DNA of 64,000 bases from Rugamonas sp. A1-17 (GTDB taxonomy: Bacteria > Pseudomonadota > Gammaproteobacteria > Burkholderiales > Burkholderiaceae_D), in NCBI GenBank assembly GCA_025548565.1, contig JAJLPB010000002.1:372001-436000 (forward strand), given 5' to 3'. Positions 1-9,092 of the stretch are shown piece after piece. Positions within the stretch are counted from its first letter, which is position 1. Each line of letters begins with the position of its first letter. Below the pieces are notes generated by a model that worked only from the letters and a program-made list of their open reading frames with translations, did no database searches and had not been told where the DNA came from. The position numbers were made by a program, and so were the translations under genes.

Positions 1-1
1 C

Positions 2-319
2 CAACTGGTGCTCACCGCCAACGGCCACCTGATGGGCGAACGCATCGCCAACAGCGGCAAGCTGACCTTGGTGGCGAACTACGCCAGCAAAACCGGCCAC
101 GCCATGGCGGCCGTCACCATTTTCCAGGGCGTCCCCGGCCGCAACGGCAAGGTCGCGGCGCTCAGCAACAAGCCCCTGAGCGTAATCCGCCCGGCCGCCG
201 GCGAGCATTTTTATTACGCCAGGGTCACCCAAGACGATGGCAAAATGCTGTGGAGCGCGCCCATCTGGGTCAGCCAGCGCGGCCGCAATCGTGCGCTACG
301 GAAAATTGAGTTGCGATAA
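2..319 (+). CDS. C-terminal fragment of a larger protein, possibly a CehA/McbA or PHP-type metallohydrolase
   Basis: The reading frame is open from the window edge to the TAA at 317-319, so the true start lies upstream; a GTG at position 8 is not a convincing start. The visible 105 residues look like a beta-rich C-terminal domain ending in a segment reading HFYYARVTQDDGKMLWSAPI, a phrase I associate with the C-terminal end of secreted PHP or CehA/McbA-like phosphoesterases. That assignment is from memory of the pattern only; the catalytic part is outside the window. The tail is basic (Arg-rich). It is followed by an AT-rich inverted repeat and then the signalling operon on the same strand. 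Confidence 0.5.
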   Translation, partial: QLVLTANGHLMGERIANSGKLTLVANYASKTGHAMAAVTIFQGVPGRNGKVAALSNKPLSVIRPAAGEHFYYARVTQDDGKMLWSAPIWVSQRGRNRALRKIELR

Positions 320-342
320 TATTTTTGCTGGTAAAAAATATT
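318..342. terminator. AT-rich inverted repeat overlapping the stop codon of the first gene
   Basis: AATATTTTT at 318-326 and AAAAATATT at 334-342 form a 9-bp perfect stem with a 7-base loop. Such an A/T-only stem is a weak terminator at best; it may simply mark the gene boundary. Confidence 0.3.
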
Positions 343-404
343 CCACAAGACGATTGTCAGATTGATAAAATGAGGCTTTCACCATTCTTTGGCAGAGCCT
401 GATT

Positions 405-2369
405 TTGCTTGACTCCCGGACACACAAGAGTATCTTTTACTTAACAGACACAGTGCGATTGCCCGACACCTCAACCGTTCAGCTAGCCGTGCCTATTCCC
501 AAAGTCCTCCTCGTCAACGACGACCCTGCCAGCCTGTACGCGCTGGAAATCTTGCTGTCGGAGGCGGCCGACCAGCATGTGTATGAGCTATTGACGGCGG
601 GGTCCGGCAAGGAGGCGCTGCGCCAGGTGTTGTTGCACGAATTCGCCGTGATCCTGCTCGACGTCAGCATGCCCGGCATGGACGGCTTCGAGACGGCCGA
701 GGCGATCCATTCCCATCCCCGCTCGGCCAGCGTGCCGATCATCTTCATCACCGCGCACTACGCGGACGAAATCAACCGCCTCAAGGCCTATCAAAAAGGC
801 GCGGCCGACTATCTCTTCACGCCGGTGATACCGCAGATTCTGCAGGCGAAGGTGGCGGTGTTTGTCGAGATGACGAAGAAGAATATCCTGCTGCGCAAGA
901 AGAGCGAGCAGCTGGCGCGCCTGAACCAGGACCTGCGCGTGCAGCGCCTGCAGGACCTGGAGCGCATCAACGCCGAACTGGAACAGGAAATCAAGGACCG
1001 CAAGCAGGCCGAGTTGCGCGCCCACGAGCTGTCCACCCGCGACGCGCTGACCAACCTGGTCAACCGCCGCGCCCTGATCCAGCAACTGGAGCACGCCGTC
1101 GCCACCTCGGACCGCAGCGGTGCCGGCTTCGCGCTGCTGTTCCTCGATCTGGATAAATTCAAGCAGATCAACGACACCTATGGCCACGAAGCCGGCGACG
1201 AACTGCTGCGCCAGGTCGCGGCGCGGCTGACGGCGGCGGTGCGCGTGGCGGACGTGGTGGCGCGTCTGGGCGGCGACGAGTTTGTGGTGCTGATCGAAGG
1301 CCGGGCGGCGGCGGCCAACGCCGCGCGCGTGGCGCGCAAGATCGAACTGGCCTGCGCCCTGCCCTTCGACATCGGCAACAACCGCCTGAAGACCGCGGCC
1401 AGCATCGGCATCGCCATCTATCCGCAGGACGGCGCCAACGCGCAGGCGCTGATGAAGAATGCCGATACCGCCATGTACCACGCCAAGCAGAACGACGCCG
1501 GGCCGGTGCAGTTCTTCCACGAAGAGCTCAATGTGCGCGAACGCGAACGCGAAAAGTGGGCGCTGGAGCTGCGCAAGGCGCTGGCCGCCGGCCAGCTGGA
1601 GCTGCGCTATCAGCCGCAGGTCGATATCGCCACCGGCCGCATCATCGGCGCCGAGGCCCAGCTATACTGGCGCCATGCCGGCAAGGGTTTGCTGGAGGCG
1701 GGGCAGTTCCTGCCGTACGTGCAGGAGCGCGGGCTGCTGGACCGCGTCGACACCTGGGTCATCACGCAGGCCTGCGCGCAGGCGGCGTTGTGGCAGCCGG
1801 TGGCCGTTGCGGCCGATGGCGCGGTGCCGTGCATCTGGATCAACCTGGCCACGCCGCAGATCAACGCAGACCTGCCGCAAACGCTGCTGCCGGCGATCCG
1901 CAAGCACCGGCTGCCGCCGGGCAGCATCGGCGTGGAGCTCAACGAGAAGCAGCTGCAAGGCGCGGCCGAGCCGCTGACCCAGTTGCTGCTGCAATTACAG
2001 GCCGGCGGCGTGCGCGCCGCACTGGACGATTTCGGCAGCGCGCGCTCCTCGCTGGCCGCCTGCAAACGCTGGCAACTGAATGTGTTGAAGATAGACCGAA
2101 GCTTCATCCACGCCGTCGGCAACGATGAAGGCGGCACCGACATCGTCGCCGCCGTCATCCACCTGGCCCGCGCGCTCGCGATGCGGATCGTGGCGATGGG
2201 CGTCGACGAAAACGCGCAGCTCGACGTGCTGCGCGCGCTGGGCTGCGACAGCTGCCAGGGCGACCTGATTTTCCCGCCGCTGACCGCGGCGGCATTGATC
2301 GAACAAGCGGAAGCCAGACAACACGCCACCGCGATTCCTACCCATTCCCTCCTAAACGACGAGGATTAA
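405..2369 (+). CDS. response regulator with GGDEF and degenerate EAL domains
   Basis: A cytoplasmic c-di-GMP signalling protein with three modules. An N-terminal receiver begins at [12 protein letters not shown] (about residue 32) with the phospho-acceptor in [12 protein letters not shown]; a coiled linker follows; the GGDEF motif is intact at residues 289-293, with an RxxD inhibitory I-site five residues before it, so it should make c-di-GMP under feedback control. The EAL domain (about 390-640) is altered: EAL reads EAQ (417-419) and the AEGVE motif reads AMGVD, while the DDFG and KID elements survive, so phosphodiesterase activity is doubtful. The start is uncertain: TTG at 405, GTG at 453 or GTG at 489 are all in frame and none has a strong ribosome site. 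The kinase gene starts 4 bases after its stop, so the pair is almost surely cotranscribed. Confidence 0.88.
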   Translation: MLDSRTHKSIFYLTDTVRLPDTSTVQLAVPIPKVLLVNDDPASLYALEILLSEAADQHVYELLTAGSGKEALRQVLLHEFAVILLDVSMPGMDGFETAEAIHSHPRSASVPIIFITAHYADEINRLKAYQKGAADYLFTPVIPQILQAKVAVFVEMTKKNILLRKKSEQLARLNQDLRVQRLQDLERINAELEQEIKDRKQAELRAHELSTRDALTNLVNRRALIQQLEHAVATSDRSGAGFALLFLDLDKFKQINDTYGHEAGDELLRQVAARLTAAVRVADVVARLGGDEFVVLIEGRAAAANAARVARKIELACALPFDIGNNRLKTAASIGIAIYPQDGANAQALMKNADTAMYHAKQNDAGPVQFFHEELNVREREREKWALELRKALAAGQLELRYQPQVDIATGRIIGAEAQLYWRHAGKGLLEAGQFLPYVQERGLLDRVDTWVITQACAQAALWQPVAVAADGAVPCIWINLATPQINADLPQTLLPAIRKHRLPPGSIGVELNEKQLQGAAEPLTQLLLQLQAGGVRAALDDFGSARSSLAACKRWQLNVLKIDRSFIHAVGNDEGGTDIVAAVIHLARALAMRIVAMGVDENAQLDVLRALGCDSCQGDLIFPPLTAAALIEQAEARQHATAIPTHSLLNDED

Positions 2370-2373
2370 GCCG

Positions 2374-5300
2374 ATGAACAATATGACCGACATGGGCGAG
2401 CAGGTCGACGCCAAGCGCCTGCTGGCGACCCTGATGGCGCTGAAGAAGGGCGACTTCACGGCACGCATGCCGTCCGACTGGACCGGCATGGCGGGCAAGA
2501 TCGCCGACACGCTCAACGAGATCATCGAGACCAAGGAAAAAATGGTATCGGTGGTGACGGAGGTGAGCCGCGTGGTGGGCCGCGAAGGCCGCCTGACGCA
2601 GCGCGCGCAAGTGCCCAACATGGCCGGCGGTTGGGCCTCCATCATCAGCGCGGTCAACGCCCTGATCGACGACCTGGTGCGCCCGACCACCGAGATGGCG
2701 CGCGTGATCGGCGCCGTGGCGAAGGGCGACCTGTCGCAGACCATGGCGCTGGAGGTGGACGGCGTGCCGCTGAAAGGCCAGTACCTGCGCGCGGCCACCA
2801 CGGCCAACACCATGGTGGAGCAGTTGTCGTCGTTCTCGTCCGAGGTAACGCGGGTGGCGCGTGAGGTGGGTACCGAGGGTAAGCTGGGCGGCCAGGCGCA
2901 GGTGAAAGGCGTGGCCGGCACGTGGAAGGACTTGACCGACTCGGTGAACTCGATGGCGGGTAACCTGACATCCCAGGTGCGTAACATCGCCGAGGTGACC
3001 ACCGCCGTGGCGAACGGCGACTTGTCCAAGAAGATCACGGTGGACGTGCGCGGCGAGATCCTGCAGCTGAAGGACACCATCAACGTGATGGTGGACCAGC
3101 TGCGCTCCTTCGCCTCGGAGGTGACGCGGGTGGCGCGCGAGGTGGGCACCGAGGGTAAGTTGGGCGGCCAGGCTTATGTGCCGGGCGTCGGCGGCACCTG
3201 GAAGGACTTGACCGACAACGTGAACTTCATGGCGTCCAACTTGACGGGCCAGGTGCGTAACATCGCGGCGGTGACCACCGCTGTGGCGAACGGCGACTTG
3301 TCCAAGAAGATCACGGTGGACGTGAAGGGCGAGATCCTGGAACTGAAAAACACCATCAACGTGATGGTGGACCAATTGTCCTCCTTCGCATCCGAGGTGA
3401 CGCGGGTGGCGCGCGAGGTGGGTACCGAGGGTAAGCTGGGCGGCCAGGCGCAGGTGAAAGGCGTGGCCGGCACCTGGAAGGACTTGACCGACTCGGTGAA
3501 CTCGATGGCGGGTAACTTGACGGGCCAGGTGCGTAACATCGCGGACGTGACCACCGCCGTGGCGAACGGCGACTTGTCCAAGAAGATCACGGTGGACGTG
3601 AAGGGCGAGATCCTGGAACTGAAAAACACCATCAACGTGATGGTGGACCAATTGAACTCCTTCGCATCCGAGGTGACGCGGGTGGCGCGCGAGGTGGGTA
3701 CCGAGGGTAAGCTGGGCGGACAGGCCAACGTGCCCGGCGTGGCCGGCACCTGGAAGGACTTGACCGACGGCGTGAACTCGATGGCGGGTAACTTGACCGG
3801 CCAGGTGCGTAACATCGCGGACGTGACCACCGCTGTGGCGAACGGCGACTTGTCCAAGAAGATCACGGTGGACGTGAAGGGCGAGATTCTCGAGCTGAAA
3901 AACACCATCAACGTGATGGTGGACCAATTGTCCTCCTTCGCATCCGAGGTGACGCGGGTGGCGCGCGAGGTGGGCACCGAGGGTAAGCTGGGCGGCCAGG
4001 CTTATGTGCCGGGGGTCGGCGGTACGTGGAAGGACTTGACCGACAACGTGAACTTCATGGCGTCCAACTTGACGGGCCAGGTGCGTAACATCGCGGCGGT
4101 GACCACGGCCGTGGCGCGCGGCGACTTGTCCAAGAAGATCACGGTGGACGTGAAGGGCGAGATCCTGGAACTGAAGGACACCATCAACGTGATGGTGGAC
4201 CAATTGTCCTCGTTCGCATCCGAGGTGACGCGGGTGGCGCGCGAGGTGGGTACCGAGGGTAAGCTGGGCGGCCAGGCCAACGTGTCCGGGGTGGCCGGCA
4301 CGTGGAAGGACTTGACCGAGAACGTCAACCAGCTGGCGGCAAACCTGACCAACCAGGTGCGCGCGATCGCCGAGGTGGCGACCGCCGTGACACGCGGCGA
4401 CTTGTCCCGTTCCATCCAGGTGGAGGCGCGCGGCGAGGTGTCCTACCTGAAGGACAACATCAACGAGATGATCCGCAACCTGAAGGACACCACGCTGAAG
4501 AACGCGCAGCAGGACTGGCTGAAGACCAACCTTGCGCGCTTCACCCGCCTGCTGCAGGGCCAGCGCGACTTGCAGGCCGTGACCAAGCTGATTCTGTCCG
4601 AGCTGGCGCCGCTGGTGTCGGCGCACCATGGCGTGTTCTACATGATGGACTCGCAGGAATCGGACGCCCGCCTGCGCATGATCGCCAGCTACGGCTACCG
4701 TTCCAGCCGCAAGCTGCCCACCTCCTTCCTGCCAGGCGAAGGCCTGGTGGGCCAGTGCGCGGTGGAGAAGGTCCGCATCTGGCTGACCGACGTGCCGCGC
4801 GATTACATCGTCGTCTCGTCCGGCCTGGGCGCGGCGCCGCCGACCAACATCGTGGTGCTGCCGATCCTGTTCGAGCAGCAGGTGAAGGCGGTGATCGAGA
4901 TCGCCTCGCTGGACCGCTTCACCGAAACCCACTTGTCCTTCCTCGACCAGCTGATGGAATCGATCGGCGTGGTGCTGAACACCATCGAGGCGAACAGCCG
5001 TACCGAATCGCTGCTGACGCAGTCGCAATCGCTGGCGCAGGAACTGCAGCAGACCAACCAGGAGCTGGCCGAAAAAGCCCGCCTGCTGTCCGAGCAGAAC
5101 ATCGAGGTGGAACGCAAGAACCGCGAGGTGGAGCAGGCCAAGCTGGCGCTGGAGGAAAAGGCCACCCAGCTGGCGCTGTCCTCCAAGTACAAGTCCGAGT
5201 TCTTGGCGAATATGTCGCACGAATTGCGCACGCCATTGAATTCGCTGCTGATCCTGGCGCAGCAGCTGGGCGACAACCCGGACGGCAACCTGTCCGGCAA

Positions 5301-7278
5301 GCAGGTGGAATTCGCCAAGACCATCCACGGCTCCGGCTCCGACCTGCTGACGCTGATCAACGACATTCTGGACCTGTCGAAGATCGAATCCGGTACGGTG
5401 ACGCTGGACGTCTCCGAGTACCGCTTCCAGAACCTGCGCAACTACGTCGACCGCACCTTCCGCCACATGGCCGAGGCCAAGCACCTGGGCTTCTCCGTGG
5501 AGCTCAAGGACAACCTGCCGACCGCGATGATGACCGACACCACGCGTCTGCAGCAGGTGCTGAAAAACCTGCTGTCGAACGCGTTCAAGTTCACCACGCA
5601 CGGCCAGGTGTCGCTCAATATCAGCCTGGTGAACAGCGGCTTCTCCAGCGACCACCCCAACCTGCTGCACGCGGACGCGGTGCTGGCCTTTGCCGTCAGC
5701 GACACCGGCGTCGGCATCGCCGCCGACAAGCTGCAGCTGATTTTCGAAGCGTTCCAGCAGGCCGACGGCTCCACCGCCCGCAAATACGGCGGCACGGGCC
5801 TGGGCCTGTCGATCTCGCGCGAGCTGGCGCGCCTGCTGGGCGGCGAGATCCGCGTCGAATCGGCGGTCGGCAACGGCTCCACCTTCACGCTGTTCCTGCC
5901 GTATAACCGGGCCGGTTTCATCAACTACGACATGGGCCGCCAGCCGCAGGTGCGCCTGCCGACGCCGGCCCCGCAAGTGGTGTACACGCCGCCGCACTAC
6001 AGCGAGCTGTCGATGCCGGAGCACGACAACGGCAACGCCATCACAGACATCGACACCGACATGGAGGAATACAGCAGCAGCGACGACCGGGGCCTGGTGG
6101 CGCCGGGCGACCCGTCGGTGCTGATCATCGAGGACGACGAGCGCTTCTCCAAGATCGTGCTCGATTTCGCGCGCGAGAAGAACTTCAAGGGCATCGTGAC
6201 GATGCAGGGCGATTCGGCACTGAGCCTGGCGCGCGACTACCTGCCGTCGGCCATCCTGCTCGACCTGGACTTGCCGGACATCGACGGCTTCACGGTGCTG
6301 GACCGCCTGAAACGCGACCCGAGCACGCGCCACATTCCGGTGCATGTGATGTCCAGCCTGCGCGAGCGCGAACGGGCGCTGCGCCTGGGCGCGATCTCCT
6401 ACCTGAACAAACCTGTCGGCAAAGCCGCGCTGCAGGAGGAGTTCACCCGCATTCAGAAATTCCTGCTGGGCGGTAAACGCAGCCTGCTGGTGGTGGACGA
6501 CGAGGAGATGCAGCGCGACGCCATCGTCGCCCTGATCGGCGACGCCGACCTGCACATTGTCGCCGTCGATACCGGCCAGGCCGCGTTGGACGCGCTGCGC
6601 GAGGCGCATTTCGACTGCATGGTACTGGACCTGACGCTGCCCGACATCAGCGGCTTCGACCTGCTCGACATCATCGGCAAGGACGAATCGCTGCGCGACC
6701 TGCCCATCGTGATCAACACCGCCAAGGAGTTGAACCGCAAGGAGGTGGCAAAACTGAAGCGCTACGCCAAGACCATCGTCATCAAGGATGCCCGTTCGCC
6801 TGAACGCCTGCTGGATGAAACCGCGCTGTTCCTGCACCGCTCGCAGGCCAGCCTGCCGGAGGCGCAGCGCCGCATGCTGGAGGAGATCCACGCGGCCGAC
6901 GGCGGCCTGGCCGGCCGCAAGGTGCTGATCGTCGACGATGACTTGCGCAACATCTTCGCGCTGTCGTCGCTGCTGGAGCGCCAGCAGATGCAGGTGTCGT
7001 TCGCCGAGAATGGCCGCGACGGCATCGAGGTGCTGGAAAAAGATCCGACCATCGAGATCGTCTTGATGGACATCATGATGCCGGAGATGGACGGCTACGA
7101 CACCATGCGCGCCATCCGCCGCATCCCCAAATTCAAATCGCTGCCGATCATCACGCTGACGGCCAAGGCGATGAAGGGCGACCGCGACAAGTGTATCGCC
7201 GCCGGCGCCTCGGACTACATCACCAAGCCGGTGGACGTGGCGCAGCTGTTGTCGCTGATGCGGGTGTGGCTGCACTGA
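2374..7278 (+). CDS. soluble multi-HAMP hybrid histidine kinase with GAF and three receiver domains
   Basis: A 1634-residue sensor kinase without any membrane segment. Residues 1 to about 705 are a long chain of HAMP-type units, six of which (from residue 157) are near copies with a 92-residue period; then a GAF-like domain (about 735-875), a coiled coil (about 876-940), HisKA with His949 in SHELRTP, HATPase with N, G1 (DTGVGIA) and G2 (GGTGLGL) boxes, and three receivers starting near 1248, 1370 and 1517, each with its aspartate in a hydrophobic-LD or LMD context. The arrangement recalls the group III (Nik1-like) kinases, in which HAMP arrays act as the sensor. A GAGGA ribosome site lies 9 bases before the ATG. 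Its neighbours, a REC-GGDEF protein and a CheR-like protein, are probably its output partners. Confidence 0.93.
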   Translation: MNNMTDMGEQVDAKRLLATLMALKKGDFTARMPSDWTGMAGKIADTLNEIIETKEKMVSVVTEVSRVVGREGRLTQRAQVPNMAGGWASIISAVNALIDDLVRPTTEMARVIGAVAKGDLSQTMALEVDGVPLKGQYLRAATTANTMVEQLSSFSSEVTRVAREVGTEGKLGGQAQVKGVAGTWKDLTDSVNSMAGNLTSQVRNIAEVTTAVANGDLSKKITVDVRGEILQLKDTINVMVDQLRSFASEVTRVAREVGTEGKLGGQAYVPGVGGTWKDLTDNVNFMASNLTGQVRNIAAVTTAVANGDLSKKITVDVKGEILELKNTINVMVDQLSSFASEVTRVAREVGTEGKLGGQAQVKGVAGTWKDLTDSVNSMAGNLTGQVRNIADVTTAVANGDLSKKITVDVKGEILELKNTINVMVDQLNSFASEVTRVAREVGTEGKLGGQANVPGVAGTWKDLTDGVNSMAGNLTGQVRNIADVTTAVANGDLSKKITVDVKGEILELKNTINVMVDQLSSFASEVTRVAREVGTEGKLGGQAYVPGVGGTWKDLTDNVNFMASNLTGQVRNIAAVTTAVARGDLSKKITVDVKGEILELKDTINVMVDQLSSFASEVTRVAREVGTEGKLGGQANVSGVAGTWKDLTENVNQLAANLTNQVRAIAEVATAVTRGDLSRSIQVEARGEVSYLKDNINEMIRNLKDTTLKNAQQDWLKTNLARFTRLLQGQRDLQAVTKLILSELAPLVSAHHGVFYMMDSQESDARLRMIASYGYRSSRKLPTSFLPGEGLVGQCAVEKVRIWLTDVPRDYIVVSSGLGAAPPTNIVVLPILFEQQVKAVIEIASLDRFTETHLSFLDQLMESIGVVLNTIEANSRTESLLTQSQSLAQELQQTNQELAEKARLLSEQNIEVERKNREVEQAKLALEEKATQLALSSKYKSEFLANMSHELRTPLNSLLILAQQLGDNPDGNLSGKQVEFAKTIHGSGSDLLTLINDILDLSKIESGTVTLDVSEYRFQNLRNYVDRTFRHMAEAKHLGFSVELKDNLPTAMMTDTTRLQQVLKNLLSNAFKFTTHGQVSLNISLVNSGFSSDHPNLLHADAVLAFAVSDTGVGIAADKLQLIFEAFQQADGSTARKYGGTGLGLSISRELARLLGGEIRVESAVGNGSTFTLFLPYNRAGFINYDMGRQPQVRLPTPAPQVVYTPPHYSELSMPEHDNGNAITDIDTDMEEYSSSDDRGLVAPGDPSVLIIEDDERFSKIVLDFAREKNFKGIVTMQGDSALSLARDYLPSAILLDLDLPDIDGFTVLDRLKRDPSTRHIPVHVMSSLRERERALRLGAISYLNKPVGKAALQEEFTRIQKFLLGGKRSLLVVDDEEMQRDAIVALIGDADLHIVAVDTGQAALDALREAHFDCMVLDLTLPDISGFDLLDIIGKDESLRDLPIVINTAKELNRKEVAKLKRYAKTIVIKDARSPERLLDETALFLHRSQASLPEAQRRMLEEIHAADGGLAGRKVLIVDDDLRNIFALSSLLERQQMQVSFAENGRDGIEVLEKDPTIEIVLMDIMMPEMDGYDTMRAIRRIPKFKSLPIITLTAKAMKGDRDKCIAAGASDYITKPVDVAQLLSLMRVWLH
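2842..4497 (+). repeat. six tandem 276-bp coding repeats (HAMP pairs)
   Basis: The codon for Glu in the phrase [20 protein letters not shown] recurs at 2842, 3118, 3394, 3670, 3946 and 4222, an exact 276-base period. The copies are nearly identical at the DNA level, including synonymous positions. The segment after GGQA comes in three versions: AQVKGVAG (copies 1 and 3), AYVPGVGG with NFMAS and IAAV (copies 2 and 5), and ANVPGV/ANVSGV (copies 4 and 6). Confidence 0.95.
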
Positions 7279-8249
7279 TGAGCGTCATGAACTCGTTTTT
7301 GGCATCGCTGCGCGCTGCACTGCGTCCCGTCGACATCGGCGGGCCGGTAAGCGATCCGCAATCGTCCGCGGCATCCACGGCTTCCGCGCCCGGCGAGGTC
7401 CATGCTGGCGCCCAGCGCCGGCACTCCCCGTCCACAGTGGAGGAGCTGGAACTGGAGCTGCTGCTGGAGGCCGCGTTCCAGGTTTTCGGCTACGACTATC
7501 GCGGCTACCAGCGCGACGTGGTCACGCGGCGCGTGCAGTCGGCGATGGCGCAGCTGTCGCTGTCCACCATCTCGGAGCTGCAGGCCCGCGTGCTGCACGA
7601 GCCGCATGCGTGGAATGTGCTGTTGCGGGAGCTGTCGGTGGAACCGGCGTTGATGTTCGACGACGCCGCCGAAGCGTCGCTGCTGCGCATGTCGCTGGGC
7701 GTGTGCCTGCACGGGGTCGCGCTGCCGCGCGTGTGGCTGGCCGACTGCGCCGGCGCCCAGCAGGCGTGGACGCTGGCCATCCTGTTGGAACAGGAGCAGT
7801 TGGGCGCGCGCACCGAAATCTACGCCACCGTCTCCAGCGATGCACTGCTGGCGGAAGCGCAGGCCGCGAGCCTGCCGATGGCGCGGCTGGGCGAACTGCA
7901 GGCCAATTACGTGCGTAGCGGCGGCACAGGCAAGCTGCTCGACTATTTCGCGGTCAGCGGCGACGGCCTGCATGCGACGCTGCTGCCGCAGCTGCGCAAC
8001 CGCATCACGTGGGCGCAGTACAACCTGGTCACGGACGCCTCGTTCAACGAGTTCCAGATGATATTGGGGCGGCGCGCCCTGCCCGACTTCGGTCCGGAGC
8101 TGCGCCAGCGCGTGCTGCGGCTGTTCGACGACAGTCTGGCGCCGACCGGTGTGCTGGCATTGGACCGCCCGCTGGAAGCGGGCGACCCGCTGGCCGTCCG
8201 CTACAAAGCGCTGTTCCCGCAACAGCCCTGGTACAAGCGCGTGGCCTGA
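7278..8249 (+). CDS. CheR-like protein with a degenerate SAM-binding site
   Basis: This 323-residue protein overlaps the kinase stop by one base (TGATG). After a 50-residue low-complexity Ser/Ala-rich start it follows the CheR methyltransferase plan: the helical N-terminal domain with FGYDYRGYQRDVVTRRV, then a Rossmann-like domain ending in ITWAQYNLVTDASFNEFQMI. Key positions are changed: the glycine-rich SAM loop, usually SxxCSTGEEPYS, reads LADCAGAQQAWT; the acidic residue of the IYATD motif is Val; and the ILCRNVLIYF motif reads ILGRRALPDF. I infer that it keeps the fold but does not methylate. No receptor or CheB gene is nearby, so a role as an adaptor or binding protein for the kinase is more likely than chemoreceptor methylation. 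Confidence 0.82.
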   Translation: MSVMNSFLASLRAALRPVDIGGPVSDPQSSAASTASAPGEVHAGAQRRHSPSTVEELELELLLEAAFQVFGYDYRGYQRDVVTRRVQSAMAQLSLSTISELQARVLHEPHAWNVLLRELSVEPALMFDDAAEASLLRMSLGVCLHGVALPRVWLADCAGAQQAWTLAILLEQEQLGARTEIYATVSSDALLAEAQAASLPMARLGELQANYVRSGGTGKLLDYFAVSGDGLHATLLPQLRNRITWAQYNLVTDASFNEFQMILGRRALPDFGPELRQRVLRLFDDSLAPTGVLALDRPLEAGDPLAVRYKALFPQQPWYKRVA

Positions 8250-8301
8250 CGTCATTCCCGCGTACGCGGGAAGTCATTTCCCCCAATGGGGGGAATGACG
8301 T
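8249..8301. repeat. nested palindromes between convergent genes (REP-like, possible bidirectional terminator)
   Basis: The outer arms ACGTCATTCCC (8249-8259) and GGGAATGACGT (8291-8301) are perfectly complementary. Inside lie a 14-base perfect palindrome, CCCGCGTACGCGGG (8257-8270), and a second C/G hairpin around 8279-8293. The element starts at the stop codon of the CheR-like gene and ends just before the GST stop. Confidence 0.6.
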
Positions 8302-8303
8302 GC

Positions 8304-8930
8304 TCAATACAGCGCCGAAGCGCTCGGACGTTCCGCCACCCGGTCGCGCCAGGCCTGCAGATGCTCCATGCTCTCCGCGCCCGGCCGGAACTTCATCAGG
8401 CCGCGCGCAAACTCCAGCGCGCAGAACGCCGTGATGTCGGCGATGGTGAAGCGCCGCCCCGCCACGAACGGCTGCCCGGCCAGCACGCCATCCAGCCAGC
8501 GCGCCGTGTCGCGCATCTTCTCGCCCTGGGAGGCGCCGAAATCGGCGAACTGCGGCTGCTCCAGTATCGCCAGGCCCGGATGCGTATGACGTATGCAGTT
8601 GGCGATCCCCATGAACAGATGCAGCTCGACGCGGCGGTCCGTCATCTCGATGAAGGCGCGCTCGTCGAAGCCGTCGCCCATCAGGTTGGGCTCCGGCGCA
8701 TAGCCCTCCAGCCAGGTGCAGATGGCGCGCGTTTCGCAAAGGATGCGGCCATCGTCCAGCTCCAGCGCCGGCACGCGGCCAAACGGATTCTTCGCCAGGT
8801 ATGCGGCGCTGCGGTGCCCGCCGCCGAGCAGGTCGATCGACACCTGCTCGATATCGGTCAGTCCCTTCTCGGCCATGAACATGGCGACCCGGCGCGGATT
8901 GGGCGTGCGCGGCGAGGTATAGAACTTCAT
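8304..8930 (-). CDS. glutathione S-transferase family protein
   Basis: A 208-residue cytosolic GST. The thioredoxin-like N-terminal half begins MKFYTSPRTPNPRRVAMFM and has the glutathione-binding VPALELDDG (with the cis-Pro) and the ETRAIC segment equivalent to the usual E-S-x-A-I; the helical C-terminal half has the conserved capping motif in FTIADITAF. The length and order are normal for bacterial GSTs that detoxify electrophiles or work in catabolic steps; the substrate cannot be read from the sequence. It is transcribed towards the CheR-like gene and away from the aminopeptidase gene. The start at 8930 is followed upstream by AAGAAAGGAATCAGTT, a suitable ribosome site. Confidence 0.9.
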   Translation of the reverse strand: MKFYTSPRTPNPRRVAMFMAEKGLTDIEQVSIDLLGGGHRSAAYLAKNPFGRVPALELDDGRILCETRAICTWLEGYAPEPNLMGDGFDERAFIEMTDRRVELHLFMGIANCIRHTHPGLAILEQPQFADFGASQGEKMRDTARWLDGVLAGQPFVAGRRFTIADITAFCALEFARGLMKFRPGAESMEHLQAWRDRVAERPSASALY

Positions 8931-8991
8931 AACTGATTCCTTTCTTGGGATGGGCGTAGCGCCATCATAGCCTGAACAGTAACTATCAAGA

Positions 8992-9020
8992 TTGACATTG
9001 TAACCAGTTGGTCGTAGATT
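8992..9020 (+). promoter_or_regulatory. sigma70-type promoter for the M1 aminopeptidase gene
   Basis: TTGACA at 8992-8997 and TAGATT at 9015-9020 with a 17-base spacer. It would start transcription near 9027, about 65 bases before the ATG at 9093; GAAGGA lies just before that ATG. Confidence 0.55.
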
Positions 9021-9092
9021 GCTCGTTGGCCCACGAAGCCAATAACGGTTTATATCGTATGCCTACCGGCTCACCCTACTGAAGGACATTGC

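Noticed and set aside
2338..7275. A 1645-codon open frame antisense to the whole multi-HAMP kinase gene
   Set aside because: It mirrors the kinase codon pattern in high-GC DNA, is rich in His/Arg/Gln/Val of shadow type and repeats with the same 276-base period. The sense frame has all kinase and receiver motifs.
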